From Pelagibacteraceae bacterium (GTDB lineage Bacteria > Pseudomonadota > Alphaproteobacteria > HIMB59 > GCA-002718135): a DNA stretch of 50,048 nt. Of this stretch, positions 35,257-43,916 are shown in pieces. The stretch's first letter is position 1; each line of letters starts with the position of its first letter. The notes below the pieces were generated by a model. It was not told where the DNA came from. It did no database searches and saw only the letters and a list, made by a program, of their open reading frames with translations. The stretch covers positions 1-50,048 of the forward strand of contig PBDN01000015.1 in the NCBI GenBank assembly GCA_002718135.1. Direction: 5' to 3'. Both the position numbers and the translations under genes were made by a program.

Positions 35257-36003
35257 TTAGTGCAAATGATATGCATCGTTTATATATAAGCAAGTTAGTA
35301 TAGCAAATACATAAGCTTGCAAAAAAGCAATTAAAATTTCTAAACCAGTTAATGCAACAATAAATACTAGTGGAAAAGCACCAGTAAAAAACGGCATTGC
35401 TACAACAAAACCAGCAAAGACTTTAAGTAATGTGTGACCAGCTAACATATTAGCAAAGAGTCGCACAGACAAACTAATTGGTCGTGATAAATAAGATATT
35501 ACTTCAATGGGTATTAAAAGAGGATGCATATAGAATGGCACACCTGGTATATAAAAAAAAGTGAAGAATTTAATTCCATGGTTAATGAACCCTAAAATAG
35601 TCACACCTATGAACACAACTGAAGCAAGAGCGAATGTAACAATTATATGACTAGTAAATGTAAACTGATAAGGTATCATACCAACCATATTACCTATTAA
35701 AACAAACATGAAGAGTGAAAAAACAAAAGGAAAATATTTTTTTCCTTCATTACCCACAGTATCATTCAATAATTGAGCTACAAAATTGTAAATTAATTCA
35801 GAAATAAGTTGTAATCTTGTCGGAACAATAGATCTGGGATTGACTGTAAGCGTTAAAAATAAAGTTATTATAGAGACAGTAATGATCATAGAAAAAGAAG
35901 AATTTGTAAATGAAATATCAAATCCACCTACCTCAGTATTTGAATATGGAACAATTTCAAATTGTTCTAGTGGACTATGTTTCTCTCCGTTTTTTGATGC
36001 CAT
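35257..36003 (-). CDS. atpB: ATP synthase F0 subunit a
   Basis: A 248-residue membrane subunit forming the proton half-channels. SLSVRLFANMLAGHTLLKV (~residue 175) carries the essential arginine, and GLEILIAFLQAYVFAILTCLYI with the conserved Gln lies near the C-terminus. The N-terminal SPLEQFEIVP motif is typical of alphaproteobacteria. The gene lies between atpI and atpE. Confidence 0.96.
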   Translation of the reverse strand: MASKNGEKHSPLEQFEIVPYSNTEVGGFDISFTNSSFSMIITVSIITLFLTLTVNPRSIVPTRLQLISELIYNFVAQLLNDTVGNEGKKYFPFVFSLFMFVLIGNMVGMIPYQFTFTSHIIVTFALASVVFIGVTILGFINHGIKFFTFFYIPGVPFYMHPLLIPIEVISYLSRPISLSVRLFANMLAGHTLLKVFAGFVVAMPFFTGAFPLVFIVALTGLEILIAFLQAYVFAILTCLYINDAYHLH

Positions 36004-36029
36004 AAATTATTTTTTGAATAAGCGAAAAA

Positions 36030-36311
36030 TTATTGTCTTTCAATTCGACGGATTACACGAAAAACATTAAAAAATCCAGCAAATGCGCCAAGAACAAAGA
36101 AAATAATTAAACCAAATGGTTTTGTATTTAAATATTTATCCACAATCAGTCCTATTCCAACCCCAACTACAAGCGCTGCAATTATTTCTGTACTAATCTT
36201 AAACCCAAATGCTGCACCAGAACCCCTTTTATTACTTTTAAAATGATTATTTTTTGAATTTTCAATTTTTTTTAACTTTTCTTGTAATTCATCTAATTTA
36301 TTTTTTTTCAT
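36030..36311 (-). CDS. atpI: ATP synthase accessory protein AtpI
   Basis: A 93-residue two-helix membrane protein (helices ~43-62 and ~70-88) with a charged N-terminus. AtpI-type proteins assist c-ring assembly or Mg/Ca handling. The motif GIGLIVDKYLNTKPFG fits the family, as does position before atpB. Its ATG overlaps the smc stop by one base (TAATG), joining the F0 genes to the smc transcript. Confidence 0.85.
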   Translation of the reverse strand: MKKNKLDELQEKLKKIENSKNNHFKSNKRGSGAAFGFKISTEIIAALVVGVGIGLIVDKYLNTKPFGLIIFFVLGAFAGFFNVFRVIRRIERQ

Positions 36312-38950
36312 TATTCAGTATCTTGTTCTCTAATCTCAATTGCTTTTTCTAAATCTACAGAAACCAGTTGTGATATTCCTTGTTCAGGCATGGTAACTCC
36401 AAATAATCGATTTACTCTAGCCATTGTCATTCTATGGTGTGTGATTACTAAAAATTTAGTCATAGAAGTTTTAGATATTTCTTCAACAAGAGTACAAAAT
36501 CGATCTACATTTGTATCATCAAGTGGTGCATCTACCTCATCCAATACACATATTGGAGCAGGATTTGATAAAAAAACAGCAAACAATAAAGATAGAGCCG
36601 TTAATGCTTGTTCACCTCCAGATAGTAAAGATAGGTTTTGAAGTTTTTTTCCAGGAGGACTTGCATAAATTTCTAATCCAGCTTGTAATGGATCAGTTTC
36701 ATCAGTAAATTTTAAATAAGCTTTTCCACCTCCAAACAACTGGGTAAATAATTTTTGAAAATTTTCATTTACAACACCGTATGCTGCAAGTAATCGTTGA
36801 CGACCTTCAGTATTTAATGAATCTATGGCTTCTCTTAACTTAATAATAGCAGAGACAAGATCATTTTGATCTTTTTTTATATTCGAAACTTTGATTTCCA
36901 GATCATTATATTCTTCATCTGCAAGTAAGTTTACCCCACCTAATCTTTCTTGTTCAACAATTAATCTTTCAAGTTTTTTTTCTAAATATTCTATTTCCTG
37001 CAAACCTTTATTGGGATTAATCTCAGATAATTTAAGAAGCTCTTCTAAATCAATATTTAATCTTTCTCTTACTTGTGAAGAAATTTGTTTAATAGTTTCT
37101 TTAACTGTATCTATAGAACCCTCTATTCTAATTTTTTCCTCTCGATATTCATTTAATTTAACTTCTTCAAGTTTAAGTCGTTTATTGATTTCATTTGCTT
37201 GAGATTCCGTCTCTCTTAATTGTTTAGCAATATCATTATAATTATTTTTATTCTGATCAATTAACTTTTGAAGTCTGGTTTTTTCACTTGTTATAATGTT
37301 TGGCATAGATCGTAATTTAGTTAAATCTTTTGTTAAATTTTCTTCTCTTTCTTTTAATTCATCAATTCTTTGCTGAGCTTTTTTATATATATCTAGCCAT
37401 TGTTTTTCTTCCAGTGATAGTTGTTTTAATCTTCTATTTTTTAATTGGTCCAATATTGCTTTTGTAGAAGCATTCTGTTTTCCTTTTGAGACAAAACCAT
37501 CCCATCTCCACATTTCACCAAATTTGTTTACTAATATTTGTCCAGGCTGAAGTTGATTTTGAATATTTAGAATGTCAGTTTTATCGTCTATAAAACCTAT
37601 AAAATCTAACTTCTTCTTCAAATTTTCGGGAGCTTTTATTAAAGAAGAAAATTTTTTAATGTTGTTTGGAAATTCAGAATTAGAATTTTTTGTTAAAATA
37701 CGCCAATAACTATTTTGACCTTCATTAATTGAGGCTATTAATTCATCTGAAAATACTGCGGCAACCGCCTTTTCTAAACCCTCTTCAAAATCAATATAGT
37801 CAATAATTGGGTTATTATTTTTTTGTTTGTTTGCACTGTCTAGATTGAAATCTTCATTGTTTGCGATAAATAAGTCACCTTGTTCTTTTTCTAATATTGA
37901 TTTTTCTTCTTTTACTCTAATTAAGTTTTCATTTGCATCTTCAAATAAAAATTTTTCTCTATTTATATCATTTTTTATTTGTTGAATACGTATCTGAGTT
38001 TCTTCTACTGCTACATTAGCGCGATCAATTTCTTTTTCTTGATTGTCTAAATTAATTGTATTTTTTTGCAATTCTGAAGATATTTCATTTTCTTTTGAGC
38101 GCATACTCGGGAGTAATTGTTGAATATTTTCATATTCTATATTAATTTTTGCAACAATTTGTGTATGATTTGTCACAATAGCATCTTGTGCTTTCATTCT
38201 TTCATTTGAATTTTCTAGTTTAATTTTTTCATTTTGCCATTTTGTATAAAAAACAGCTGCACGAGCTTTCGTAATATCTTTTTGAATATTTTTATATCTT
38301 TCAGCTTGTTTTGATTGTTTCTTAAGAACTTCTAATTGATCTTCTTGAGTTTTAAGAACATCTTTAACGCGCTCTAAGTTTGTTTCTGTAGCATTAAGTC
38401 GTAATTCTGCTTCGTGACGTCTTGAATGTAATCCAGTTATTCCAGCCGCTTCCTCTAACAAATTTCTTCTTTGTTCTGGTTTAGCAGCTATTATAGCACT
38501 AACTCTACCCTGACTAACCATTGATGTAGACCTTGCTCCTGTTGCAGCATCTGCAAAAAGAAGCTGAACGTCTTTTAGTCTTACCTCTTTTCCATTAACT
38601 CTATATTCAGAACCTTCACCTCTCCATATACGTCTTGTAACTTCAATTTCATCAGTTTGATTAAATATAGCAGGAGCCTTTCTTTCTCTATTATCAAGGT
38701 CAATTGTAACTTCTGCTATATCCCAAGAAGGACGTCCTGAAGTGCCATTAAAAATTACATCATCTAATTCACTACCTCGCATTTGTTTAGGTGATAATTC
38801 ACCCATTACAAAGCGAAAAGCCTCAACTAAATTTGATTTGCCACAACCATTAGGCCCAACTATTCCTGTTAAACCATTTTCGATAATAATTTCAGTAGGC
38901 TCTACAAATGATTTAAAGCCCTTAACTTTAAGCTTATTAAATTTTATCAT
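36311..38950 (-). CDS. smc: SMC chromosome condensation ATPase, short form
   Basis: Structural-maintenance-of-chromosomes protein that loops and segregates DNA. The N-terminal head has Walker A GPNGCGKSN (~32-40). A first coiled coil (~175-375) leads to a hinge (~380-490), and a second coiled coil (~490-710) returns to the C-terminal head with signature LSGGEQALTAL (~776) and Walker B PICVLDEVDAPLDD (~799). Total length is 879 residues, while typical bacterial SMC is about 1,150-1,200; both arms are shorter by a third or more but the heads and hinge are intact, so it is not a broken gene. Overlaps dsbA and atpI by one base each. Confidence 0.94.
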   Translation of the reverse strand: MIKFNKLKVKGFKSFVEPTEIIIENGLTGIVGPNGCGKSNLVEAFRFVMGELSPKQMRGSELDDVIFNGTSGRPSWDIAEVTIDLDNRERKAPAIFNQTDEIEVTRRIWRGEGSEYRVNGKEVRLKDVQLLFADAATGARSTSMVSQGRVSAIIAAKPEQRRNLLEEAAGITGLHSRRHEAELRLNATETNLERVKDVLKTQEDQLEVLKKQSKQAERYKNIQKDITKARAAVFYTKWQNEKIKLENSNERMKAQDAIVTNHTQIVAKINIEYENIQQLLPSMRSKENEISSELQKNTINLDNQEKEIDRANVAVEETQIRIQQIKNDINREKFLFEDANENLIRVKEEKSILEKEQGDLFIANNEDFNLDSANKQKNNNPIIDYIDFEEGLEKAVAAVFSDELIASINEGQNSYWRILTKNSNSEFPNNIKKFSSLIKAPENLKKKLDFIGFIDDKTDILNIQNQLQPGQILVNKFGEMWRWDGFVSKGKQNASTKAILDQLKNRRLKQLSLEEKQWLDIYKKAQQRIDELKEREENLTKDLTKLRSMPNIITSEKTRLQKLIDQNKNNYNDIAKQLRETESQANEINKRLKLEEVKLNEYREEKIRIEGSIDTVKETIKQISSQVRERLNIDLEELLKLSEINPNKGLQEIEYLEKKLERLIVEQERLGGVNLLADEEYNDLEIKVSNIKKDQNDLVSAIIKLREAIDSLNTEGRQRLLAAYGVVNENFQKLFTQLFGGGKAYLKFTDETDPLQAGLEIYASPPGKKLQNLSLLSGGEQALTALSLLFAVFLSNPAPICVLDEVDAPLDDTNVDRFCTLVEEISKTSMTKFLVITHHRMTMARVNRLFGVTMPEQGISQLVSVDLEKAIEIREQDTE

Positions 38951-39570
38951 TAACCATTTGATAATATTTTATCTATGATTTGTCTAAATTCTTTTATAGA
39001 TTTATTTCCTTCAATTAGGTAGTCATTTACTAAGAAAGAAGGTGTAGATTTTATATTAAATTCCTTTTGGGCCAGCATTACACCTTCCAAAATATCATTT
39101 TCTATTTCAATGTTTTGAATGCAAGAATCAAAGTCTTTTTTTGACATTCCCCCACTTTGCATGATTTTGTATAATTCTTGTTTAGTTTTTATATTTTCTC
39201 TTACTACCCAGTTTTTTTGAAGTTTATAAAGAGCGTTCATATAATCATAACGAACTGAGTCTGATATACATCTCATTGTCATACTGCCTAACAAGGCAGG
39301 ATAATTAAATGGAAAATCTCTAAAAACAAACTTAACCTTACCCGTATCAATATACTCATCTTTTAATTGTGGGAGTGTATTGACGTGAAAATCTGCACAA
39401 TGACTACAAGACATTGAAGCATATTCAATAATAGTTATTGGGGCATTTTCATCACCAATTACAAAATCATTTTCACTTAAGGATAAAGCAGATTTTTCAT
39501 CAGAATAAGCAATTGATGATATAAGCAAAAAAATGATGTTTATAAAAAATTTTTCTATTATTTTATTCAT
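38950..39570 (-). CDS. DsbA-like periplasmic thioredoxin-fold protein
   Basis: A 206-residue secreted protein with a signal peptide (1-22) and a thioredoxin fold with active site SCSHCADFH (CSHC, ~residues 54-57) followed by a DsbA-type helical insert. The cis-proline loop is in IKSTPSFLVND (~175). It probably forms or shuffles disulfides in the periplasm. The dciA-dsbA-smc order is typical of alphaproteobacteria. Both ends overlap neighbours as TAATG. Confidence 0.92.
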   Translation of the reverse strand: MNKIIEKFFINIIFLLISSIAYSDEKSALSLSENDFVIGDENAPITIIEYASMSCSHCADFHVNTLPQLKDEYIDTGKVKFVFRDFPFNYPALLGSMTMRCISDSVRYDYMNALYKLQKNWVVRENIKTKQELYKIMQSGGMSKKDFDSCIQNIEIENDILEGVMLAQKEFNIKSTPSFLVNDYLIEGNKSIKEFRQIIDKILSNG

Positions 39571-40094
39571 TATGTGTCCTCTTTATTAATAGTCAAGCCT
39601 AGGTTTAAAATTGAATTTTTTAGATCTTCATCTTTAAAATTACTTATATCCTCTTTAATAATTTTTTCACTATTTTTACTTAATTTTTTTTTATTTTTAA
39701 CTTTTTTTATTGAATGATTCTCCAAATTATTTACTAATTTTTGCTTAAATTTTATTGATGTAATAACTTTGTATCCAAAATAGCCATTTATTTTTTCAAT
39801 TATTTTGTCTTTAAAATGTTCAAATTCAAGGGCTGCTGCCGGACTAACATTTACATAAAGAAAATTATTATAAATTGTTTCTTCAAATTCATTTAATTTT
39901 TCCTTAATGCGAATAATTTTCTCAGGTTCAGAATGCTGTGCAAAAAAAGATCCAACAATCTCTGACCATTTTAACAATATTAGGTATTCTAGCTTACCGT
40001 ACTTCATTGCGTAGTTTTTATTAATTTTTTTCAAAGATTCATTTAATGTTTTGGGGACAAAAGATCTTTTATATTCACTATCTTTATTGTTCAT
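39570..40094 (-). CDS. DciA-like protein (DUF721), replicative helicase operator
   Basis: A 174-residue protein with the DUF721 segment KYGKLEYLILLKWSEIVGSF (~residues 32-52, split) and the strand VNVSPAAALEFEHFKDKIIEKIN with NGYFGYKVI (~85-118). DciA loads or assists the replicative helicase DnaB in bacteria without DnaC. It is first of the coupled reverse-strand run dciA-dsbA-smc-atpI, and divergent from mutY with a 59-base gap. Confidence 0.85.
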   Translation of the reverse strand: MNNKDSEYKRSFVPKTLNESLKKINKNYAMKYGKLEYLILLKWSEIVGSFFAQHSEPEKIIRIKEKLNEFEETIYNNFLYVNVSPAAALEFEHFKDKIIEKINGYFGYKVITSIKFKQKLVNNLENHSIKKVKNKKKLSKNSEKIIKEDISNFKDEDLKNSILNLGLTINKEDT

Positions 40095-40153
40095 AATTAT
40101 ATGAAATGTATATTAGTAAAATATGAAAGCAATAAGATTAATTACAAATTAGT

Positions 40154-41194
40154 ATGGAAAAACATATAAATAAGCATCTATTGGGTTGGTATAAAAACAA
40201 TAAACGTGATCTCCCTTGGCGTAGGCTACAGGCCAATAAACTCCCAAACCCATATTATATTTTTGTTAGTGAATACATGTTGCAGCAAACAACAGTACCT
40301 ACAGTAAAAAAACGCTTTGAAGAGTTTATAAAAAAATGGCCTAACATAAAAAAACTTTCATTAATATCAGAATCTAAAATTTTGAACTTTTGGGTAGGTC
40401 TTGGATATTATACACGTGCAAGAAATTTATTAAAAGCTGCAAAACTTATTCAAAAAAATTATAGAGGAAGAATTCCAGAAAATTTTGAGGATTTAATTAA
40501 TTTACCTGGCATTGGAGATTACACAGCAAAAGCAATATTAGGAATTGCATTTAATCAGGCTTTTATACCACTTGATGCTAATATAGAGAGAATAATTTCT
40601 CGTATTTTTGCATATCAATTGCCAATTATTAAAATAAAAAAACAATTAGAAAAAAAATCAATTAAATTTATTTCTAAAAAATATTCCTCACAGCTAATTC
40701 AAGCTTTTATGGATTATGGTTCATTAATTTGTACTCCAAGAAACCCAAAATGCAAAATTTGCTTATTTAATATGAACTGCAAATCATACAGTAAAAATCT
40801 TCAAAATCAAATTCCTGTTAAAAATAAAAAAATTTCAAAAAAATTACTTAAGTTTTCACGAGCTTATATTTTTAATAACGAAAAAAATGAAATTTTAATA
40901 AGAAAACGTCCATCAAAAGGAATGTTAGCATCAATGTTTGAGGTTCCAAATGATGTTTGGGTAAACAATAAAAAAGATTTGATAAAAGATAAATTAATTT
41001 TAAATATTAAAAATAAAATAGTATCAAAAGGATTGGTTAAGTATTCATTCACTCATTTTGATTTAGAGACTGAAGTTTTTATTATTAATGTGAAAAAAAA
41101 TAAATTCTTAAATTATAGGTGGATAAAGCAGACCAAAATTACAAAAAGTGGCTTGCCAACTCTTATGAAAAAAATAGTTGCTGTTGCAATTTAA
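40154..41194 (+). CDS. mutY: Adenine DNA glycosylase
   Basis: Removes adenine mispaired with 8-oxoguanine. A 346-residue protein with catalytic glutamate in SEYMLQQTT (Glu 40), the helix-hairpin-helix LPGIGDYTAKAI (~115), catalytic aspartate in PLDANIERI (~140), and the 4Fe-4S ligands in CTPRNPKCKICLFNMNC (C-x6-C-x2-C-x5-C). The C-terminal NUDIX-like domain (~225-346) reads 8-oxoG. MutY next to dciA/dsbA/smc is a conserved alphaproteobacterial arrangement. Confidence 0.95.
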   Translation: MEKHINKHLLGWYKNNKRDLPWRRLQANKLPNPYYIFVSEYMLQQTTVPTVKKRFEEFIKKWPNIKKLSLISESKILNFWVGLGYYTRARNLLKAAKLIQKNYRGRIPENFEDLINLPGIGDYTAKAILGIAFNQAFIPLDANIERIISRIFAYQLPIIKIKKQLEKKSIKFISKKYSSQLIQAFMDYGSLICTPRNPKCKICLFNMNCKSYSKNLQNQIPVKNKKISKKLLKFSRAYIFNNEKNEILIRKRPSKGMLASMFEVPNDVWVNNKKDLIKDKLILNIKNKIVSKGLVKYSFTHFDLETEVFIINVKKNKFLNYRWIKQTKITKSGLPTLMKKIVAVAI

Positions 41195-41321
41195 ATCTTG
41201 ATAGCAAAAAATATTACAATAAAATCAAATATTAATATCAAAAATATATATTCTGAGCCATTTTTTGTGGCCTGAAGAACCTGTAGTTACTATTTTATTA
41301 ACCGAATAGATATTTTTTTAA
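41195..41321. other. Intergenic gap between mutY and ccrM, no gene found
   Basis: A 127-base gap where two genes converge. On the reverse strand a hydrophobic reading frame ends at 41194-41196 but has no usable start. No convincing hairpin with U-tract was seen. A less AT-rich patch (about 41255-41290) has no identified role. Confidence 0.4.
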
Positions 41322-42395
41322 TTATTTTATTTTTTTAGTACGATAATTACCGCGTATTTCATCAAGAAGTATGGAAGATTTTTTTTCTTTTAAATGCCAA
41401 AAGTCCCATCCATTACAACTTGGCAGGCCTTGAACTTTTGCTCCTAGTTGATGAATAGACCCTGATAAACCTTTTATTTTTAGAGTTCCATCGATACTAA
41501 CTGTTGCTTTGTAGCGTTCTTTCTTATCTGTAAGTACTGCTCCAGGTGGAATTATTCCTTGTTCTACTAGTTCACCAAATGGTACTTTAGGTAATTCTTT
41601 TCTACTTTTCATCATTGTAACAATTTTATCATCAAATTGTTTTGTACTTTTTAATCTTTTTCTAGCGAGTTTTATATATTCTTTATCTTGCTCAAAACCT
41701 ATGAAATTACGTTGTAATTTTTTTGCCATAACTGCTGTAGTGCCTGATCCTAAAAAAGGATCTAAAATTGTGTCGCCTTTATTTGTTGAAGAAACAATTA
41801 TACGATAAAGAAGTGATTCAGGTTTTTGTGTTGGATGAGAACGTTGATTATTGCTATTACGTAAACGTTCTTTTCCTGAACAAATTGGAATATACCAATC
41901 GCTTCGCATTTGTTTTCCTTCATTAAGCTCTTTTAAATTTTGATAATTAAAGGTATATTTTGCTTTTCTTGAAGTAGTACACCATAAAAGAGTTTCATGA
42001 GCATTGGTAAAGCGAGTACCTCTAAAGTTTGGCATTGGATTTGTTTTGTGCCAAATAATATCATTAAGAATCCAAAAACCTAAATTTTGTATTGAAGTGC
42101 CGAGCCGTAAAATATTATGATAACTCCCAATAACCCAAAGAGATCCTCCGTCTTTTAAAATTCTTTTACATTCTTTTAGCCATTTTAAGCTAAATTGATC
42201 GTATGATTGGTATGTATCAAATTTATCCCAATCATTTGTAACAGCCTCAACTGCTGTTTGATCTGGTCGATAAAGAGTATCTTTTAATTGAAGATTGTAA
42301 GGTGGATCTGCAAAAATCAGATCTAATGACTTATCAGGAATTTGTTTTAATAATTTTAGACTATCACCTCTTATAATTGAATTTTTTTTAATCAT
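41322..42395 (-). CDS. ccrM: CcrM-type GANTC adenine DNA methyltransferase
   Basis: A 357-residue beta-class N6-adenine methyltransferase, the same size as Caulobacter CcrM (358). The catalytic DPPY is in IFADPPYNLQL (~residue 31) and the SAM-binding FxGxG is in DPFLGSGTTAVM (~217). The C-terminal ~85 residues (from YKATVSIDG, ending in GWDFWHLK) are the extra DNA-recognition domain characteristic of CcrM. In alphaproteobacteria it methylates GANTC and times cell-cycle genes through GcrA/CtrA. Its leader contains GANTC sites and DnaA-box-like repeats. Confidence 0.94.
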   Translation of the reverse strand: MIKKNSIIRGDSLKLLKQIPDKSLDLIFADPPYNLQLKDTLYRPDQTAVEAVTNDWDKFDTYQSYDQFSLKWLKECKRILKDGGSLWVIGSYHNILRLGTSIQNLGFWILNDIIWHKTNPMPNFRGTRFTNAHETLLWCTTSRKAKYTFNYQNLKELNEGKQMRSDWYIPICSGKERLRNSNNQRSHPTQKPESLLYRIIVSSTNKGDTILDPFLGSGTTAVMAKKLQRNFIGFEQDKEYIKLARKRLKSTKQFDDKIVTMMKSRKELPKVPFGELVEQGIIPPGAVLTDKKERYKATVSIDGTLKIKGLSGSIHQLGAKVQGLPSCNGWDFWHLKEKKSSILLDEIRGNYRTKKIK

Positions 42396-42402
42396 CTTAA
42401 AA

Positions 42403-42475
42403 GAATCTTTAAGCAGTTAATAAATATCGTCAACTTAGTTATCAACAGAGTGAATCTTTAACTATGGATAACTAA
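42403..42475 (-). promoter_or_regulatory. ccrM leader: two GANTC sites and inverted DnaA-box-like repeats
   Basis: GAATC (a GANTC site) occurs at 42403-42407 and 42452-42456. TTAGTTATC (42435-42443) and GATAACTAA (42467-42475) form a perfect 9-bp inverted repeat; each arm extends into a nine-mer one base off the DnaA box TTATCCACA (TTATCAACA at 42439-42447, TTATCCATA reverse at 42463-42471). All lie within 80 bases of the ccrM start, suggesting cell-cycle control (inference). AT-rich DNA makes chance matches possible. Confidence 0.4.
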
Positions 42476-42483
42476 ATTTTTTT

Positions 42484-43287
42484 TTATTCATCTTCTTTCC
42501 ATAACTTTTTGGTAACGGGAAATTTTTTGTTACAAAAATTGTATGTATCATTATAAAATACCCTACATTTTTTTGATATATCTGGATTCAATGTAAAGGT
42601 TGGGGAAGGATTTGAAACATTATTTTTTAAACTATACAATTCTTTTATTTCTAAAAAATTTGAAATATGGCTAATATTTTCATATTTAAATAAATTTTCG
42701 TAGAAACCAAAAAAAATTTTATTTTCATCAAAAGCTTTTAATAAATTTTTTACAATTAATTCATATTTTGTTCTTAATATAAAACCATTGGAATTATAAT
42801 AATTTAAAAAAAGATCATTTGCTTCTTGATTAGTAATATTTTTGTATTTTTTATTTATTTTTATAATCATTCTTAGTGCACTCCAGCATCTTGCAACTGG
42901 ATCTCTCATAAGAAAAACAACTTTTATATTAAATCCAGCATTTGATAATTTATTTTTTATATTAATTAGTTCTATATGATCAAGACAACAATAACTTGGA
43001 GTAATATCACCAGTTATATGAATATTTTTTGATAATAAAGAAAGAAAATATTTTTCATAAAAGCCTTCTTCATTTTGCATCAGATATCTTATATTATTAA
43101 CAACATTAGTTTTTGAGTCTTCTTTTTTTACTCTAAAATTGGAAAATGATTGATTATATTTACAATCCCATATGTGCCATTCTTTTACTGGTCCAAAATT
43201 TGTGTTTTCACTATTTTTTAAATACTCATAAAGCCAAGTAGTTCCTGCTTTTTGAGCCCCAACACCTAGTATGAAATTTTTTTTCAT
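42484..43287 (-). CDS. Sulfotransferase-family protein
   Basis: A 267-residue PAPS-dependent sulfotransferase-like protein. The 5'-phosphosulfate-binding loop is VGAQKAGTTWLYEYL (~residue 8) and the 3'-phosphate site is VFLMRDPVARCWSAL (~125). It would transfer sulfate to a sugar, polysaccharide or lipid. Start ATG 43287 fits the domain start; a TTG at 43299 overlapping the rnhB stop is an alternative. It lies between rnhB and ccrM, a position usually without such a gene, so it may be an accessory insertion. Confidence 0.82.
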   Translation of the reverse strand: MKKNFILGVGAQKAGTTWLYEYLKNSENTNFGPVKEWHIWDCKYNQSFSNFRVKKEDSKTNVVNNIRYLMQNEEGFYEKYFLSLLSKNIHITGDITPSYCCLDHIELINIKNKLSNAGFNIKVVFLMRDPVARCWSALRMIIKINKKYKNITNQEANDLFLNYYNSNGFILRTKYELIVKNLLKAFDENKIFFGFYENLFKYENISHISNFLEIKELYSLKNNVSNPSPTFTLNPDISKKCRVFYNDTYNFCNKKFPVTKKLWKEDE

Positions 43288-43295
43288 ATTACTAC

Positions 43296-43916
43296 TCAAT
43301 TAAACATAGATTTTATAGGTTCAAAAGATCTCCGATGGTATTTAGTTATCCCTTTTCTTTTTAATTCTTCAATATGTTTTTTTGTACCATATCCAGCATT
43401 GTCTTCCCAACAATAACCTTTGAATTTTCTAGACAGAATACCCATTAATCTATCTCTATGAACTTTAGCAATAATAGAAGCTGCTGCGATTGAGATAGAT
43501 TTTTGATCTCCCTTAACTAATGATTGTTCTTTATAATTTTTATATTTTAATTGAAAATTTCCATCAATAATTAATGTTGATTTTTTAATTTTAAATTTGT
43601 CAACTACTCTGTTCATAGATAATTTGGTAGCCTCTAATATATTTAATTTATCTATCTCCTCCACAGAAGCCATAGCCAAATAGAAATTGATAATTTTTTG
43701 TTTTTTTAATGAAATAAGAAAACTAAATGCTTTTTTACGTTTTTTTAATGAGAGTTTTTTTGAGTCTATAATTAGTTCTTTATATTCATTTTCATTTTTG
43801 TAGCTTTTGAATAAACATCCACAACTTACTACAGGTCCTGCTATTGGACCTCTTCCAACTTCATCTAACCCTATAACTGGACTAGAATATTTTTTTTCAA
43901 TTGAAAAATCTGTCAC
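43296..43916 (-). CDS. rnhB: Ribonuclease HII
   Basis: A 206-residue type 2 RNase H that removes ribonucleotides and RNA primers from DNA. GLDEVGRGPIAGPVV (~residue 16) holds the first two acidic residues, IDSKKLS and LIIDGN (~115) follow, and SIIAKVHRDRLM (~150) is the conserved substrate-binding region. Stops within 10 bases of the sulfotransferase start and begins one base after the moaB stop. Confidence 0.95.
   Translation of the reverse strand: MTDFSIEKKYSSPVIGLDEVGRGPIAGPVVSCGCLFKSYKNENEYKELIIDSKKLSLKKRKKAFSFLISLKKQKIINFYLAMASVEEIDKLNILEATKLSMNRVVDKFKIKKSTLIIDGNFQLKYKNYKEQSLVKGDQKSISIAAASIIAKVHRDRLMGILSRKFKGYCWEDNAGYGTKKHIEELKRKGITKYHRRSFEPIKSMFN

Noticed and set aside
41195..41270. 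Hydrophobic reverse-strand reading frame ending next to mutY
   Set aside because: No ATG, GTG or TTG start with a ribosome binding site precedes the hydrophobic part, and the frame is short.
42435..42475. Inverted repeat before ccrM as a terminator of the sulfotransferase transcript
   Set aside because: On the reverse strand it is not followed by a U-tract and the loop is 23 bases, so a regulatory role is more likely than termination.
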